Positions 1-7,465 of a stretch of 31,832 nt of DNA are shown here, piece after piece. A program made the translations under genes and the position numbers. Every line of letters starts with the position of its first letter. Position 1 is the first letter of the stretch. The notes under the pieces are model-generated. The model ran no database searches. It had not been told where the DNA came from and saw only the letters and a program-made list of their open reading frames with translations. The DNA comes from a virus, in IMG/VR virus record IMGVR_UViG_3300021963_000439, positions 1-31,832 of that record; one strand, given 5' to 3'.

Positions 1-101
1 GCGAAGGATTTACAACCGTTTGGAACGCTGATAATGTACAAGTGCATCAGGCAGAGGTTATCAGTCCTAAACCTGTTGTTGAGGATGATTTACCATTTTA
101 A
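1..101 (+). CDS. C-terminal end of an SSB-type single-stranded DNA-binding protein (5' truncated)
   Basis: Only the last 32 codons are present, read from base 3. They end in the acidic tail VEDDLPF followed by TAA. An acidic tail ending in DLPF is typical of bacterial and phage SSB proteins, where it recruits partner enzymes to single-stranded DNA. The Bacteroidota DUF3127 proteins, which resemble SSB, can end the same way, so the exact family is open. The position before a helicase-methylase and primase module, and after an annealase and exonuclease if the genome is circular, fits a DNA replication or recombination role. The DNA-binding fold itself lies outside the window. Confidence 0.7.
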   Translation, partial: EGFTTVWNADNVQVHQAEVISPKPVVEDDLPF

Positions 102-111
102 TATTATTAAC

Positions 112-154
112 AACCGCTGCGGTAGTAAATTAATTTTTGCTACCAAAAGCGGTT
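112..154 (+). terminator. Two-part hairpin between the SSB-like gene and the helicase-methylase gene
   Basis: An outer stem AACCGCT (112-118) pairs with AGCGGTT (148-154), and an inner stem GGTAG (121-125) pairs with CTACC (140-144). The 3' side runs into a T-rich stretch (TTTAATTT). It ends 20 nt before the ATG at 175. It could terminate the SSB transcript or act as a leader for the next gene. The inner hairpin carries GTAGTAAATTAA, which recurs in two leaders on the other strand (27815-27862 and 28322-28372). Confidence 0.6.
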
Positions 155-174
155 TAATTTAACCAAAATATATT

Positions 175-2358
175 ATGAAAAACTATAATGAATTTTTAGA
201 AAGTAAAAGAAAAACATTTATTGAAAGTGGATTTGAAATTTCAGAAAACAAATTAAATCCTGCATTAAAAGATTTTCAAAAGTTTGGAATAAAAACTGCT
301 TTGTTTAAGGGCAAGTTTGCATTATTCTTTGATTGCGGATTAGGTAAAACATTTTGCCAATTAGAATGGTCAAAACAAGTATCTATTAAGACAAAAAAGA
401 AAGTTTTAATATTAGCGCCATTGGCTATTATTCAACAAACAAAAAATGAATCAATTAAATTTGGTATTGATTTAGATTTTTTTGATATTGATAATTATGA
501 GCAATTAAAAAATATAGATACTTCTATTTATTCTGGAGTTGTTTTAGATGAAAGTTCTATTTTAAAAGGTAGAGATGGTAAAACATCAAGCCTTATTATA
601 GAATTATTTAAATATACTCCATATAAACTTTGTTGCACAGCTACGCCATCGCCAAATGATCATATGGAGTTAGGTCAACATTCTGAATTTTTAGGAGGAA
701 TGAGTTATTTAGAAATGTTAGCGATGTTTTTTGTACATGATGGCGGAGAAACATCAAAATGGAGATTAAGAAAACACGCTAAAGATAACTTTTGGAAATA
801 TGTATCAAGTTGGAGTATAGCGATTGACAGTCCTAAAACTTTAGGTTTTTGTGGAGATGGATATTCACTTCCTGAAATAGAATATGTTGAACATATTATC
901 CCTGTTGAAAATTTAACTCAATCTTTATTTGGAGATGTTGCTGTTTCAGCAACTGATTTACATAAGGATTTAAATAGAAGCTTTGATTTAAGAATTGCCA
1001 AAACTATTGAATTAGTTACTTCAAATGATAATCAATGGATTGTTTGGGGATTAAAAAATAATGAAACTGATACACTTTCAAGACTATTATCAAATAGTGT
1101 AAATGTTCAAGGTTCTGATAGTCCTGATTATAAAGCTAAATATTTAAATGGCTTTGCTAATAATGAATTTAAAACACTTATAACAAAGACTTCTATTGCT
1201 TCTTTTGGAATGAATTATCAGCAATGTAATCAAATGGTTTTTATGAGTTATGATTTTAAGTTTGAGGCATTTTATCAAGCTGTAAGAAGATGCTATCGTT
1301 TTGGTCAAAAGAAAAAAGTAACTGTTCATATTCTTATTCCTGAAAGTCAAACAAATGTAAGAAGCACTATTTTAGAAAAAGAAAAACAACACTTTGAGCG
1401 TATTAAAGAAATGGCTATGTATAGCGCAGAAACTAATTATAAAACAGCAAAATCTAAAGTAAAAATTATGAATAAAGAAATCAAAACAGAAAACTACCAT
1501 TTAATAAATGGTGATTGTGTACAAGAAACAGCAAAGCTACCTGATAATTGTGCCGATATTATTGTATTTAGTCCGCCTTTTGCAGAATTATATGTTTATT
1601 CAGATAAAGAGGAGGATATGGGAAATGTAAGCGATTATAAGCAATTTGAAAAACATTTTAGATATTTAGTTCCTGAATTAAAAAGAGTTCTAAAAAGCGG
1701 CAGAATGTGTGCTATACATTGTATGGATTTACCAATACAAAAAGGTAAAGAAGGATATATTGGTTTGCGTGATTTTAGCGGAATGTTAATTGATTGGTTT
1801 CAGCAGGAAGGATTTATTTATCATTCTAAAGTTACTTTATGGAAAAATCCAGTGACAGAAATGCAAAGAACAAAAGCATTAGGTTTGCTTCACAAAACAA
1901 TAAAAAAAGATAGTATAATGTCAAGAGTAGGTATTCCTGATTATGTATTATTTTTTAGAAACGAAGGAGAAAATGAAACTCCAATAACTCATCAAGATAA
2001 AGACAGTAATAAAGGTGATTATTTACCTGTTGATTTATGGCAAAAATATGCTTCTCCAGTTTGGTATGATATTGATTATTCAAGAACATTACAATATAGA
2101 TCAGGTAGAGATGGTAATGATGAAAAACATATATGCCCATTGCAATTAGATACCATTGAACGAATATTACATTTATATTCTAATGAAGGCGAAACGGTTT
2201 TTAGTCCTTTTGGTGGTATTGGAAGTGAAGGATTTACAGCTATAAAAATGGGTAGAAAATCAATAAGTATTGAACTTAAAGAAAGTTATTTTAAAATTAA
2301 TGAAAATAATCATAAATCAATAGTAGAAGAAAAAAGTACAACATTAACTTTATTTTAA
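175..2358 (+). CDS. Helicase-DNA methyltransferase fusion (SF2/SNF2-like helicase plus beta-class N6A/N4C methylase)
   Basis: The 727-aa protein joins two enzymes. Residues about 30-400 are a superfamily 2 helicase: Walker A DCGLGKT (53-59), motif II DESS (125-128), motif III TATP (155-158) and motif VI around QAVRRCYRFGQ (368-378). Residues about 435-715 are an amino-methyltransferase with catalytic motif SPPF (466-469) ahead of the SAM-binding motif FSPFGGIGSEG (676-686), the permuted order of the beta class. The stretch HCMDLP and the segment near ICPLQLDTIERI match the phage DNA methylase family I know. An internal Met432 sits exactly at the domain junction and could start a methylase-only product. 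The methylase likely protects phage DNA from restriction, and the helicase may help it load or track. The target sequence cannot be read from the protein. It overlaps the next gene by one base (TAATG). Confidence 0.9.
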   Translation: MKNYNEFLESKRKTFIESGFEISENKLNPALKDFQKFGIKTALFKGKFALFFDCGLGKTFCQLEWSKQVSIKTKKKVLILAPLAIIQQTKNESIKFGIDLDFFDIDNYEQLKNIDTSIYSGVVLDESSILKGRDGKTSSLIIELFKYTPYKLCCTATPSPNDHMELGQHSEFLGGMSYLEMLAMFFVHDGGETSKWRLRKHAKDNFWKYVSSWSIAIDSPKTLGFCGDGYSLPEIEYVEHIIPVENLTQSLFGDVAVSATDLHKDLNRSFDLRIAKTIELVTSNDNQWIVWGLKNNETDTLSRLLSNSVNVQGSDSPDYKAKYLNGFANNEFKTLITKTSIASFGMNYQQCNQMVFMSYDFKFEAFYQAVRRCYRFGQKKKVTVHILIPESQTNVRSTILEKEKQHFERIKEMAMYSAETNYKTAKSKVKIMNKEIKTENYHLINGDCVQETAKLPDNCADIIVFSPPFAELYVYSDKEEDMGNVSDYKQFEKHFRYLVPELKRVLKSGRMCAIHCMDLPIQKGKEGYIGLRDFSGMLIDWFQQEGFIYHSKVTLWKNPVTEMQRTKALGLLHKTIKKDSIMSRVGIPDYVLFFRNEGENETPITHQDKDSNKGDYLPVDLWQKYASPVWYDIDYSRTLQYRSGRDGNDEKHICPLQLDTIERILHLYSNEGETVFSPFGGIGSEGFTAIKMGRKSISIELKESYFKINENNHKSIVEEKSTTLTLF

Positions 2359-2597
2359 TGCAAAAGAAATTAGCAAAGATATTTGTTTTAGTGGATTTAC
2401 TGGTTCAGGAAATAGATGAGCCAGTAATGACACCAACAAAGCAAACAAAAGAAATACAAGATAAGGCAAGGGAATTACAATATCTTTTAGAGCCTGTTTT
2501 AATTAAGTTTTATGACAATAAAGAAGTAACTAAATCAAATTTTTTTCAGATTATGCAAAATAAGTTTAATTACATTTTTAATAAAGAATATAAATAA
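2358..2597 (+). CDS. Small hypothetical protein (79 aa)
   Basis: I do not recognise this protein. It is 79 aa, mostly helical in composition, rich in Lys and Asn toward the C-terminus, with no Cys pairs, signal peptide or membrane segment. The ATG overlaps the upstream stop as TAATG, and the next gene starts one base after its stop, so it is almost certainly translated as part of the helicase-methylase operon. The tight spacing is the main evidence that it is a real gene. Its role is unknown; a small accessory factor of the DNA-metabolism module is possible. Confidence 0.7.
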   Translation: MQKKLAKIFVLVDLLVQEIDEPVMTPTKQTKEIQDKARELQYLLEPVLIKFYDNKEVTKSNFFQIMQNKFNYIFNKEYK

Positions 2598-2598
2598 T

Positions 2599-3072
2599 AT
2601 GAACAAACAAAACAAAGCACGTTATACCAAACTATTTATTGATGATAAACTAACACGTTATCCATCGTTTATAGGTCGTGAAAATACCATCCCGCCTCCA
2701 AACTTAAAAGAAGCCGGAGCTAATGATTTAACTCGATTAGTAATTGATTTTTTAAATATGAGTAATTGCCAGGCGGAGCGTATTAGTTCACAAGGTCAAT
2801 ACCGAGATGGTAAGAAGCAAATAACAGATGTAATAGGCCGAGTTCGCACTATTGGAAGCGGAGTTTGGACTCCAGGAACAAGCACAAAAGGAACTGCGGA
2901 TATTTCAGCAACTATTAAAGGCCATTCAGTTAAGATTGAGATTAAATGGGCAAAAGATAGGCAGTCTGATGCACAAAAGGAATATCAATTATCAATAGAA
3001 AAATCATTAGGAATATACATTATTGTTAAAACTTTTGATGACTTTATAGAATGGTTTGATAAATTTTATTAG
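2599..3072 (+). CDS. PD-(D/E)XK endonuclease, VRR-NUC or Hjc-like
   Basis: The 157-aa protein has a basic N-terminal half and a nuclease-like core at residues about 95-135. GTADISATI (Asp near residue 100) is followed by the IEIKWAKDR strand, which gives the D-(x)n-ExK pattern of the PD-(D/E)XK fold. QSDAQKEYQ then supplies the conserved helix with Gln and Tyr. This layout is usual for phage VRR-NUC and archaeal Hjc-type junction-resolving nucleases, which cut branched DNA. The position between a helicase-methylase and the primase-helicase agrees with resolving replication intermediates. The final codons overlap the -7 box of the next transcript (3070-3077). A general endonuclease of the same fold remains possible. 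Confidence 0.75.
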   Translation: MNKQNKARYTKLFIDDKLTRYPSFIGRENTIPPPNLKEAGANDLTRLVIDFLNMSNCQAERISSQGQYRDGKKQITDVIGRVRTIGSGVWTPGTSTKGTADISATIKGHSVKIEIKWAKDRQSDAQKEYQLSIEKSLGIYIIVKTFDDFIEWFDKFY

Positions 3073-3077
3073 ATTTG
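3070..3077 (+). promoter_or_regulatory. -7 promoter box TAGATTTG for the primase-helicase leader
   Basis: TAGATTTG is a full match to the Bacteroidota -7 consensus TAnnTTTG and covers the stop codon of the nuclease gene. No TTTG box lies at the ideal distance; the nearest, at 3055-3058, leaves an 11-bp spacer. The first hairpin of the leader RNA begins 4 nt after the final G, exactly as at 30410/30414, which supports a transcription start near 3081-3084. Confidence 0.55.
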
Positions 3078-3080
3078 TAA

Positions 3081-3170
3081 TTGTATTAATGGTGGAGCAT
3101 TATTACAAATTAAAGCACTTTAACAGTCCTATCAGGGCGGTACTCCACTACCAAACTGATAGGATTTTTT
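3081..3170 (+). ncRNA. Structured 5' leader with complementary hexaloops (copy 1)
   Basis: Hairpin P1 runs TTGTA-T-TAATG (3081-3091) against CATTA-T-TACAA (3098-3108), closing the hexaloop GTGGAG (3092-3097). After an 18-nt A-rich linker, P2 pairs TCCTATCAG (3127-3135) with CTGATAGGA (3156-3164). Inside it P3 pairs GGTA with TACC around the hexaloop CTCCAC (3143-3148), the exact reverse complement of the P1 loop. Six T follow at 3165-3170, and the primase ATG lies 9 nt further on. P2 plus the T-run looks like an intrinsic terminator, and the loop-loop pairing could modulate it. An alternative register, ATTTGTAAT (3073-3081) with ATTACAAAT (3102-3110), also exists. The same layout recurs at 30414-30500 with different loop sequences. 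I know no named RNA family with this form. Confidence 0.75.
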
Positions 3171-3179
3171 ATATAAATT

Positions 3180-5432
3180 ATGTATTACTTAAAACTTCTT
3201 GATAAATTCTCACTGCTTACAGTAGGAGATGACAAAATACCTAACTTCGGATGGAAGAAGTTACAAACTCAAAAGCTAACTAAAGAACAATTCTTAACTA
3301 ATTATCAATATTCAGGAGGTAAAACTTTTACTGATTCGGATGGTGTTATAACAGAAATAAAAGGAACTAAAAACGTTGGTATAATAACAGGTTTTGAAGA
3401 TTTAGAAGTTATTGATATTGATTTAAAAGTATTTTCAACAGCAAAAGAAAAAACAGACTTTTGGAATGAATATTTAGGTTATTTAAAAGATAACATTTTA
3501 GACTTTGAAGATAAGTTTGTTATTTACAAAACTATGAATGATGGTTATCATATTTTGTACAAATCAAAAAGAGTTGATAAAAACACAAAGATAGCCAAGT
3601 TGAAAGGCCATAATGAAGCCATTATAGAAACTCGAGGCAAATTTGGTTATGTTTTTATTTATGAAAATAATAAAGTATCTAAAAATGATTATTTAGGGAT
3701 AAGTTACATTTCTGATCAAGACAGGGAAATAGTTTGGAGCTTTTCAAAAATGTATAATTATATTGAAGAAATACCTATTGAGCCAAAAAAAGATAATAAG
3801 GTTTACAATATAGGTCAGTTAACTCCATGGGAAGATTATAATCAGAAAACATCAATTTTAGACCTTATAAGCGATAGTTTTACAATAGTAGGTAATCATT
3901 CAAAAAAATATGTTATTAAGCGTAATGGTGCTACTTCACCTCATTCAGGATATGTTTTTAAAGATAACGGATTTATGTATTTGCATTCAACAGGTTCTAT
4001 GTATGATGCAGAAAAAATATACACTCCTTTTTTAGTCTATTGTAAAAAATATCATGGTGATGATTTTAAGGCAGCAGCTTCAGATTTGTATAAACAAGGT
4101 TACGGATCACGTTTTGTTAAAGAAGTTGTGCCGATTGTTTCTGAAAAAATAAAATCTATTGAATTTCCTTTAGAGATATTTCCGGATGTAGTTGAAAAAT
4201 ATATTTTGCATTGTAAAGAACGTTTGATGTTAAACGAAGATTTTATGTCAGGCGCTTTGCTTTGGATGACTTCTATATTAATTGGTAACTCATTAAAAAT
4301 TGAAGCTAAAAAAGGATGGTTAGAAAGCCCAATTTTATTTATTGCTTTAGTTGGTCGAGCCGGATTAGGTAAAACTCCAAGCACAAAACCTATAATAGCT
4401 CCTGTAAAAAAGATTAATCAAAAGAAGATTGAAGATTATTTAAATAAATATAAAGAATATGAACGTTATATTGAAGCTACAAAAAAAGAACAGGCGGGAT
4501 TAGTGCCAATAGATAAACCACGAAAAAAACAAATACTTGCTGAAGATACTACTATTGAAGCATTAATAAACTTACATAATGAAAGCAATAAATCAATCGG
4601 AGTTTTTAAGGATGAACTCGATGGATGGTTTAAAGATATGAATAAATATAGAGATGGATCTGATAAACAAAAATGGCTATCTATTTGGAGCAATGAAAGT
4701 ATTATTGTTAATAGAGTATCACGACCTGATTTGTATATCGCTTCACCTTTTATTTCTGTTATGGGCGGTATTCAGCCAACTATATTAGATGAGCAGTTTA
4801 CTACTGAAAATATAGCGAATGGTTTTATTGATAGGTTTTTATTTTGTTATCCTGAAAAAATAACTTTTGAGCAGTTTTCATTAACTGATTTAGAAGAAAA
4901 TATCTCTGAATGGTGGAGCGATAGCATTATTAAAATAAGCGATAGCGTGGCGCAGTTTATAAAAAAAGATGAAAACGATAACATTATACCATTTATTTGT
5001 AAAATGTCAACAGATGGCTTTAAAACGTGGATTGCGATATTTAATACTTATTCTACATTACAAAATTCAGATGATGAAATAGAAAGTAATAAAAGCATGA
5101 TTGCAAAAATTAAAGTTTATATTCCCAGGTTTGCTTTGATTATACATTTTTTAGATTGTATGTTTTACTCTAAAGATATTCGAGAAACTTATGTAAGTAA
5201 AGAAACAATTTTAAAAGCTGATTTATTAGCTCAATATTTTATTAATCAATTTAAGAAAATAAAAATTGATAGTGCTGAAACATCAAAAATTAAATTAAAT
5301 ATTTCAACTGCTACTGATAATGAAAGTTTTGTTAAAAAATGTTATGATGAAAACCCGGATTTTAACCGTACAAAGATTGCTGAATTATTAGGTATTTCTC
5401 GTCAAACTATTTATAAATATTTAAAAAAGTAG
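3180..5432 (+). CDS. Primase-helicase (Prim-Pol domain plus DUF3987 ATPase, C-terminal HTH)
   Basis: The 750-aa protein appears to be the replication initiator. Residues about 1-200 resemble the bifunctional primase-polymerase fold: VIDID (77-81) supplies the paired metal-binding Asp residues, and DGYHIL holds the conserved His124. Residues about 230-310 match the linker seen in Bacteroidota primases (YTPF, then SDLYKQGYG). Residues about 330-600 are a DUF3987 ATPase with Walker A GRAGLGKT (392-399) and an acidic Walker B-like DELDGW (479-483). The last 26 residues form a helix-turn-helix (KIAELLGISRQTIYKYL). It should make primers and unwind DNA at the origin. The repeat array at 5442-5697 directly follows the gene, and the C-terminal HTH is a natural candidate to bind it. 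Its start is preceded by the structured leader at 3081-3170. Confidence 0.88.
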   Translation: MYYLKLLDKFSLLTVGDDKIPNFGWKKLQTQKLTKEQFLTNYQYSGGKTFTDSDGVITEIKGTKNVGIITGFEDLEVIDIDLKVFSTAKEKTDFWNEYLGYLKDNILDFEDKFVIYKTMNDGYHILYKSKRVDKNTKIAKLKGHNEAIIETRGKFGYVFIYENNKVSKNDYLGISYISDQDREIVWSFSKMYNYIEEIPIEPKKDNKVYNIGQLTPWEDYNQKTSILDLISDSFTIVGNHSKKYVIKRNGATSPHSGYVFKDNGFMYLHSTGSMYDAEKIYTPFLVYCKKYHGDDFKAAASDLYKQGYGSRFVKEVVPIVSEKIKSIEFPLEIFPDVVEKYILHCKERLMLNEDFMSGALLWMTSILIGNSLKIEAKKGWLESPILFIALVGRAGLGKTPSTKPIIAPVKKINQKKIEDYLNKYKEYERYIEATKKEQAGLVPIDKPRKKQILAEDTTIEALINLHNESNKSIGVFKDELDGWFKDMNKYRDGSDKQKWLSIWSNESIIVNRVSRPDLYIASPFISVMGGIQPTILDEQFTTENIANGFIDRFLFCYPEKITFEQFSLTDLEENISEWWSDSIIKISDSVAQFIKKDENDNIIPFICKMSTDGFKTWIAIFNTYSTLQNSDDEIESNKSMIAKIKVYIPRFALIIHFLDCMFYSKDIRETYVSKETILKADLLAQYFINQFKKIKIDSAETSKIKLNISTATDNESFVKKCYDENPDFNRTKIAELLGISRQTIYKYLKK

Positions 5433-5441
5433 GAATTTTAG

Positions 5442-5697
5442 TGTAAACTTTAGGTTTACAGTAGTTTACACTATGTTTACAGTTGTAAAGCATTGATTTT
5501 ATTGGTACTCACAAGGTTTTTATAGTGAGTGTAAACTGTAAACCCCTAAAAAACAAAAAAAATAAATTTATAAAAAATAAAAAAATAAATATTTTTATGC
5601 AGGTTTACAGTTTACAGTTTACACTTGCTTAAAAAGTCAATAAAATAAAGGGTTAAGACAATATTAATACTGTAAACTTAGTTTACACTGGTTTACA
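5442..5697 (+). repeat. Iteron-like array of 12 GTTTACA repeats; candidate replication origin
   Basis: This gene-free stretch between 5433 and 5712 holds 12 exact copies of GTTTACA or its complement. Forward copies start at 5454, 5464, 5475, 5603, 5610, 5617, 5681 and 5691; reverse copies start at 5442, 5530, 5537 and 5671. The next base makes six copies GTTTACAC and six GTTTACAG. Copies at 5530/5537 and at 5603/5610/5617 are head-to-tail with a 7-bp period. The clusters flank an A/T-only-like block at about 5548-5597, which would melt easily. A hairpin ACTCAC (5507-5512)/GTGAGT (5525-5530) lies inside. Repeats, an AT-rich block and an adjacent primase-helicase are the usual signs of an iteron origin. 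Operator sites for autoregulation are an alternative. Confidence 0.75.
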
Positions 5698-5712
5698 CTA
5701 AAACAAAAAAAT

Positions 5713-5934
5713 ATGATACAAATTGACAATCCATTTGAAAAAAAGCAAAAAAAAATAATTGAACAAAAAAATTGGAGCTTTAAATTTAAATTTTACATGA
5801 GTAAAAATAAAAGACCTTTTAGATTATCCGGTATTGAGTTAACAGACTCCGGATATTTAACAACGATTTTTTGGCTTGATAAAGAAAAATACGAAACATT
5901 CCCTTTTGAAAAAATAGAACCTTATTTATTATGA
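5713..5934 (+). CDS. Small hypothetical protein (73 aa)
   Basis: I do not recognise this protein. It is 73 aa, very rich in Lys and Phe, and its C-terminal half (LSGIELTDSGYLTTIFWLD and onward) looks like a small beta-rich domain. It has no membrane segment. It is the first gene after the repeat array, begins 15 nt after the last GTTTACA copy, and its stop overlaps the next start as ATGA, so it heads a four-gene operon with a DNA-binding-like protein and a cytosine methyltransferase. Its translation could be affected by any protein bound to the repeats. Confidence 0.65.
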   Translation: MIQIDNPFEKKQKKIIEQKNWSFKFKFYMSKNKRPFRLSGIELTDSGYLTTIFWLDKEKYETFPFEKIEPYLL

Positions 5935-6182
5935 TTTATACAGTTAGAAATATAGCAGAGTTTTGCGATGTAGATTTTGGATTTATAAGAAGAATAATTG
6001 ACTCCAATGAATTAAGACCTAAACTTATTTGCGGAAACGCAAATGAGAAAAAAGGATATAGCTTTTATCAGTTATTTATTATACAGTCTTTTTTAGAACA
6101 GCTATCTCAAAATAATTTACATTTTGATTTTGAGAATCAGGAAATTTATACAATTTACGAATCTAAACTTAACGAAATATGA
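5931..6182 (+). CDS. Small MerR/excisionase-like DNA-binding protein (83 aa)
   Basis: The N-terminal part reads YTVRNIAEFCDVDFGFIRRI then DSNELRPK, which follows the pattern of MerR-type or excisionase-like helix-turn-helix domains: a first helix that ends in a short turn, a recognition helix and a small wing. The rest is an amphipathic helix and an acidic tail. It overlaps its neighbours on both sides by ATGA junctions, so translation is coupled. Lying between the repeat array and a methyltransferase, it could regulate this operon or the origin. The assignment is by pattern only, and the missing typical residues of classic MerR proteins make a different small winged-helix fold possible. Confidence 0.5.
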   Translation: MIYTVRNIAEFCDVDFGFIRRIIDSNELRPKLICGNANEKKGYSFYQLFIIQSFLEQLSQNNLHFDFENQEIYTIYESKLNEI

Positions 6183-7138
6183 ATGTAGTATCACTATTTA
6201 ACGGAATGAATACCGGAAGACAAGCTCTTGAAAATGTTGGCATAAAAGTAAATAAATATTATTCAAGTGAAATTAAACCTTATGCAATAGAATTAACACA
6301 ACACCATTTTCCAGATACTATTCAAGTAGGAGACGTAACAAAATGGAGAGAGTGGAATATAGATTGGAGTACTATTGATTTAATATTAAGTGGAAGTCCT
6401 TGTCAAGATTTATCTGCCGCTGGTAAAAGAGCTGGTATTAATGGAAGTAGAAGTAGTTTATTTTTTGTTTTTGTAGAAATATTAGAACATATAAAATCAT
6501 TAAATCCTAAAGTATTATTTCTTCAAGAAAATGTAGGGAGTGCAGCTAAATTAGATGTTGGAATTATGAGTAGGGCTTTAGGAGTTTATCCAGTTAGAAT
6601 TAATAGTAGTTTAGTTACTGCTCAATTAAGAGATAGATACTATTGGAGCAACATAAGAACTAAACAAGATGGAATGTTTGGTGATATTATAACTGATATT
6701 CCACAACCAAAAGACAAAGGAATAATGTTTAAAGATATTATTACAAGTGGATATGTAGAAAAAATAAAAACTGGTTGTTTAATGGAAAGCATTAGCAGAG
6801 TTCAACATACTCAAAATGGAATTAAAAGTAGAGAAAAATTTGGGGTGCCTCAAATTTATGTAGATACTGACAAACATACTTGTTTAAACACCGGTAGTGG
6901 CGCAACTGAAAAAGCAAAACAAGAATATTTATTACATAGAAACGAAACAACAGGAATGATTACTTTGATTAAAGAAAATGAAAAAGTAAGAACAGTAAAT
7001 AAAATTGAAATGTGCAGACTTCAAGGTTTTCCCGATAATTATTGCGATATACTTTCAACTCCAAAAGCAGGAAGTTTACTTGGTGATGGATGGACTTTAC
7101 CAATAATAGAACATATATTTAAATTTATAAAACCATAA
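6179..7138 (+). CDS. DNA (cytosine-5-)-methyltransferase
   Basis: This 319-aa protein has the full C5-methylase motif order. Motif I is SLFNGMNTGRQAL (5-17), which binds SAM. Motif IV GSPCQDLS holds the catalytic Cys75. Motif VI is ENV (117-119), motif VIII QLRDR (149-153), motif IX RLQGFPDNYCD (near 274-284), and motif X ends the protein near GDGWTLPIIEHIF. The length is at the short end for the family, with a compact target-recognition region at about 165-265. The motif I variant resembles the DNMT3-like branch seen in phages. No cognate restriction enzyme gene lies nearby, so it is most likely an orphan methylase that protects phage DNA. The target sequence cannot be inferred. It is coupled to the gene before it by ATGA. 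Confidence 0.93.
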   Translation: MNVVSLFNGMNTGRQALENVGIKVNKYYSSEIKPYAIELTQHHFPDTIQVGDVTKWREWNIDWSTIDLILSGSPCQDLSAAGKRAGINGSRSSLFFVFVEILEHIKSLNPKVLFLQENVGSAAKLDVGIMSRALGVYPVRINSSLVTAQLRDRYYWSNIRTKQDGMFGDIITDIPQPKDKGIMFKDIITSGYVEKIKTGCLMESISRVQHTQNGIKSREKFGVPQIYVDTDKHTCLNTGSGATEKAKQEYLLHRNETTGMITLIKENEKVRTVNKIEMCRLQGFPDNYCDILSTPKAGSLLGDGWTLPIIEHIFKFIKP

Positions 7139-7140
7139 CT

Positions 7141-7383
7141 ATGAACTACCTATTATCAAAAGAGCATTTCATTGCTCACGACCAATTAACTAATGATTAC
7201 AAGAATTTAATTTGCCACTATGAAGATTTTAAAATATATCGAAAAGGCACAGCACAAAGCGATAAGGCAAAGATGAATTGCCATAAATATCTAATATCTA
7301 TACTTGCAAATAAAAGCATTTTAAAGATTGATAGTACTGCTGATGAAATGATGTTGGATGAGTTATTTGAAAGGATTAAATAA
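7141..7383 (+). CDS. Small hypothetical protein (80 aa)
   Basis: I do not recognise this protein. It is 80 aa, charged and probably helical, with a conserved-looking DELFERIK end and no membrane segment or metal site. The ATG follows the methyltransferase stop by two bases, so it is the last gene of this rightward operon. Its stop codon lies directly against the terminator hairpin at 7382-7413. The tight context supports a real gene. Function unknown. Confidence 0.65.
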   Translation: MNYLLSKEHFIAHDQLTNDYKNLICHYEDFKIYRKGTAQSDKAKMNCHKYLISILANKSILKIDSTADEMMLDELFERIK

Positions 7384-7413
7384 AAAAACCCCTCTCAATT
7401 TATGTGAGAGGGG
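7382..7413 (-). terminator. Bidirectional hairpin terminator between the two arms
   Basis: CCCCTCTCA (7389-7397) pairs perfectly with TGAGAGGGG (7405-7413) around a 7-nt loop. Seven A at 7382-7388 become a T-run on the minus strand, so it is a classic intrinsic terminator for the leftward structural arm. The same hairpin also stands right after the last rightward gene, so it can stop both transcripts. This is the strongest GC-rich stem in the window. Confidence 0.9.
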
Positions 7414-7465
7414 AATTCAACCTTAAACCAAATTATTATGAAGCTTCAAATATAAACAAAAATGT

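Noticed and set aside
126-140. Promoter for the helicase-methylase gene in the AT-rich loop
   Set aside because: The loop has TAATTTTTG, one base too long for TAnnTTTG, and no TTTG box at the right distance.
5442-5697. CRISPR array
   Set aside because: Repeats are only 7-8 bp, occur in both orientations and have irregular spacing; no cas genes are present.
5931-7138. Restriction-modification or toxin-antitoxin system
   Set aside because: The methylase is accompanied only by a small HTH-like protein and a short unknown protein. Neither shows nuclease or toxin motifs, so an orphan methylase is the simpler reading.
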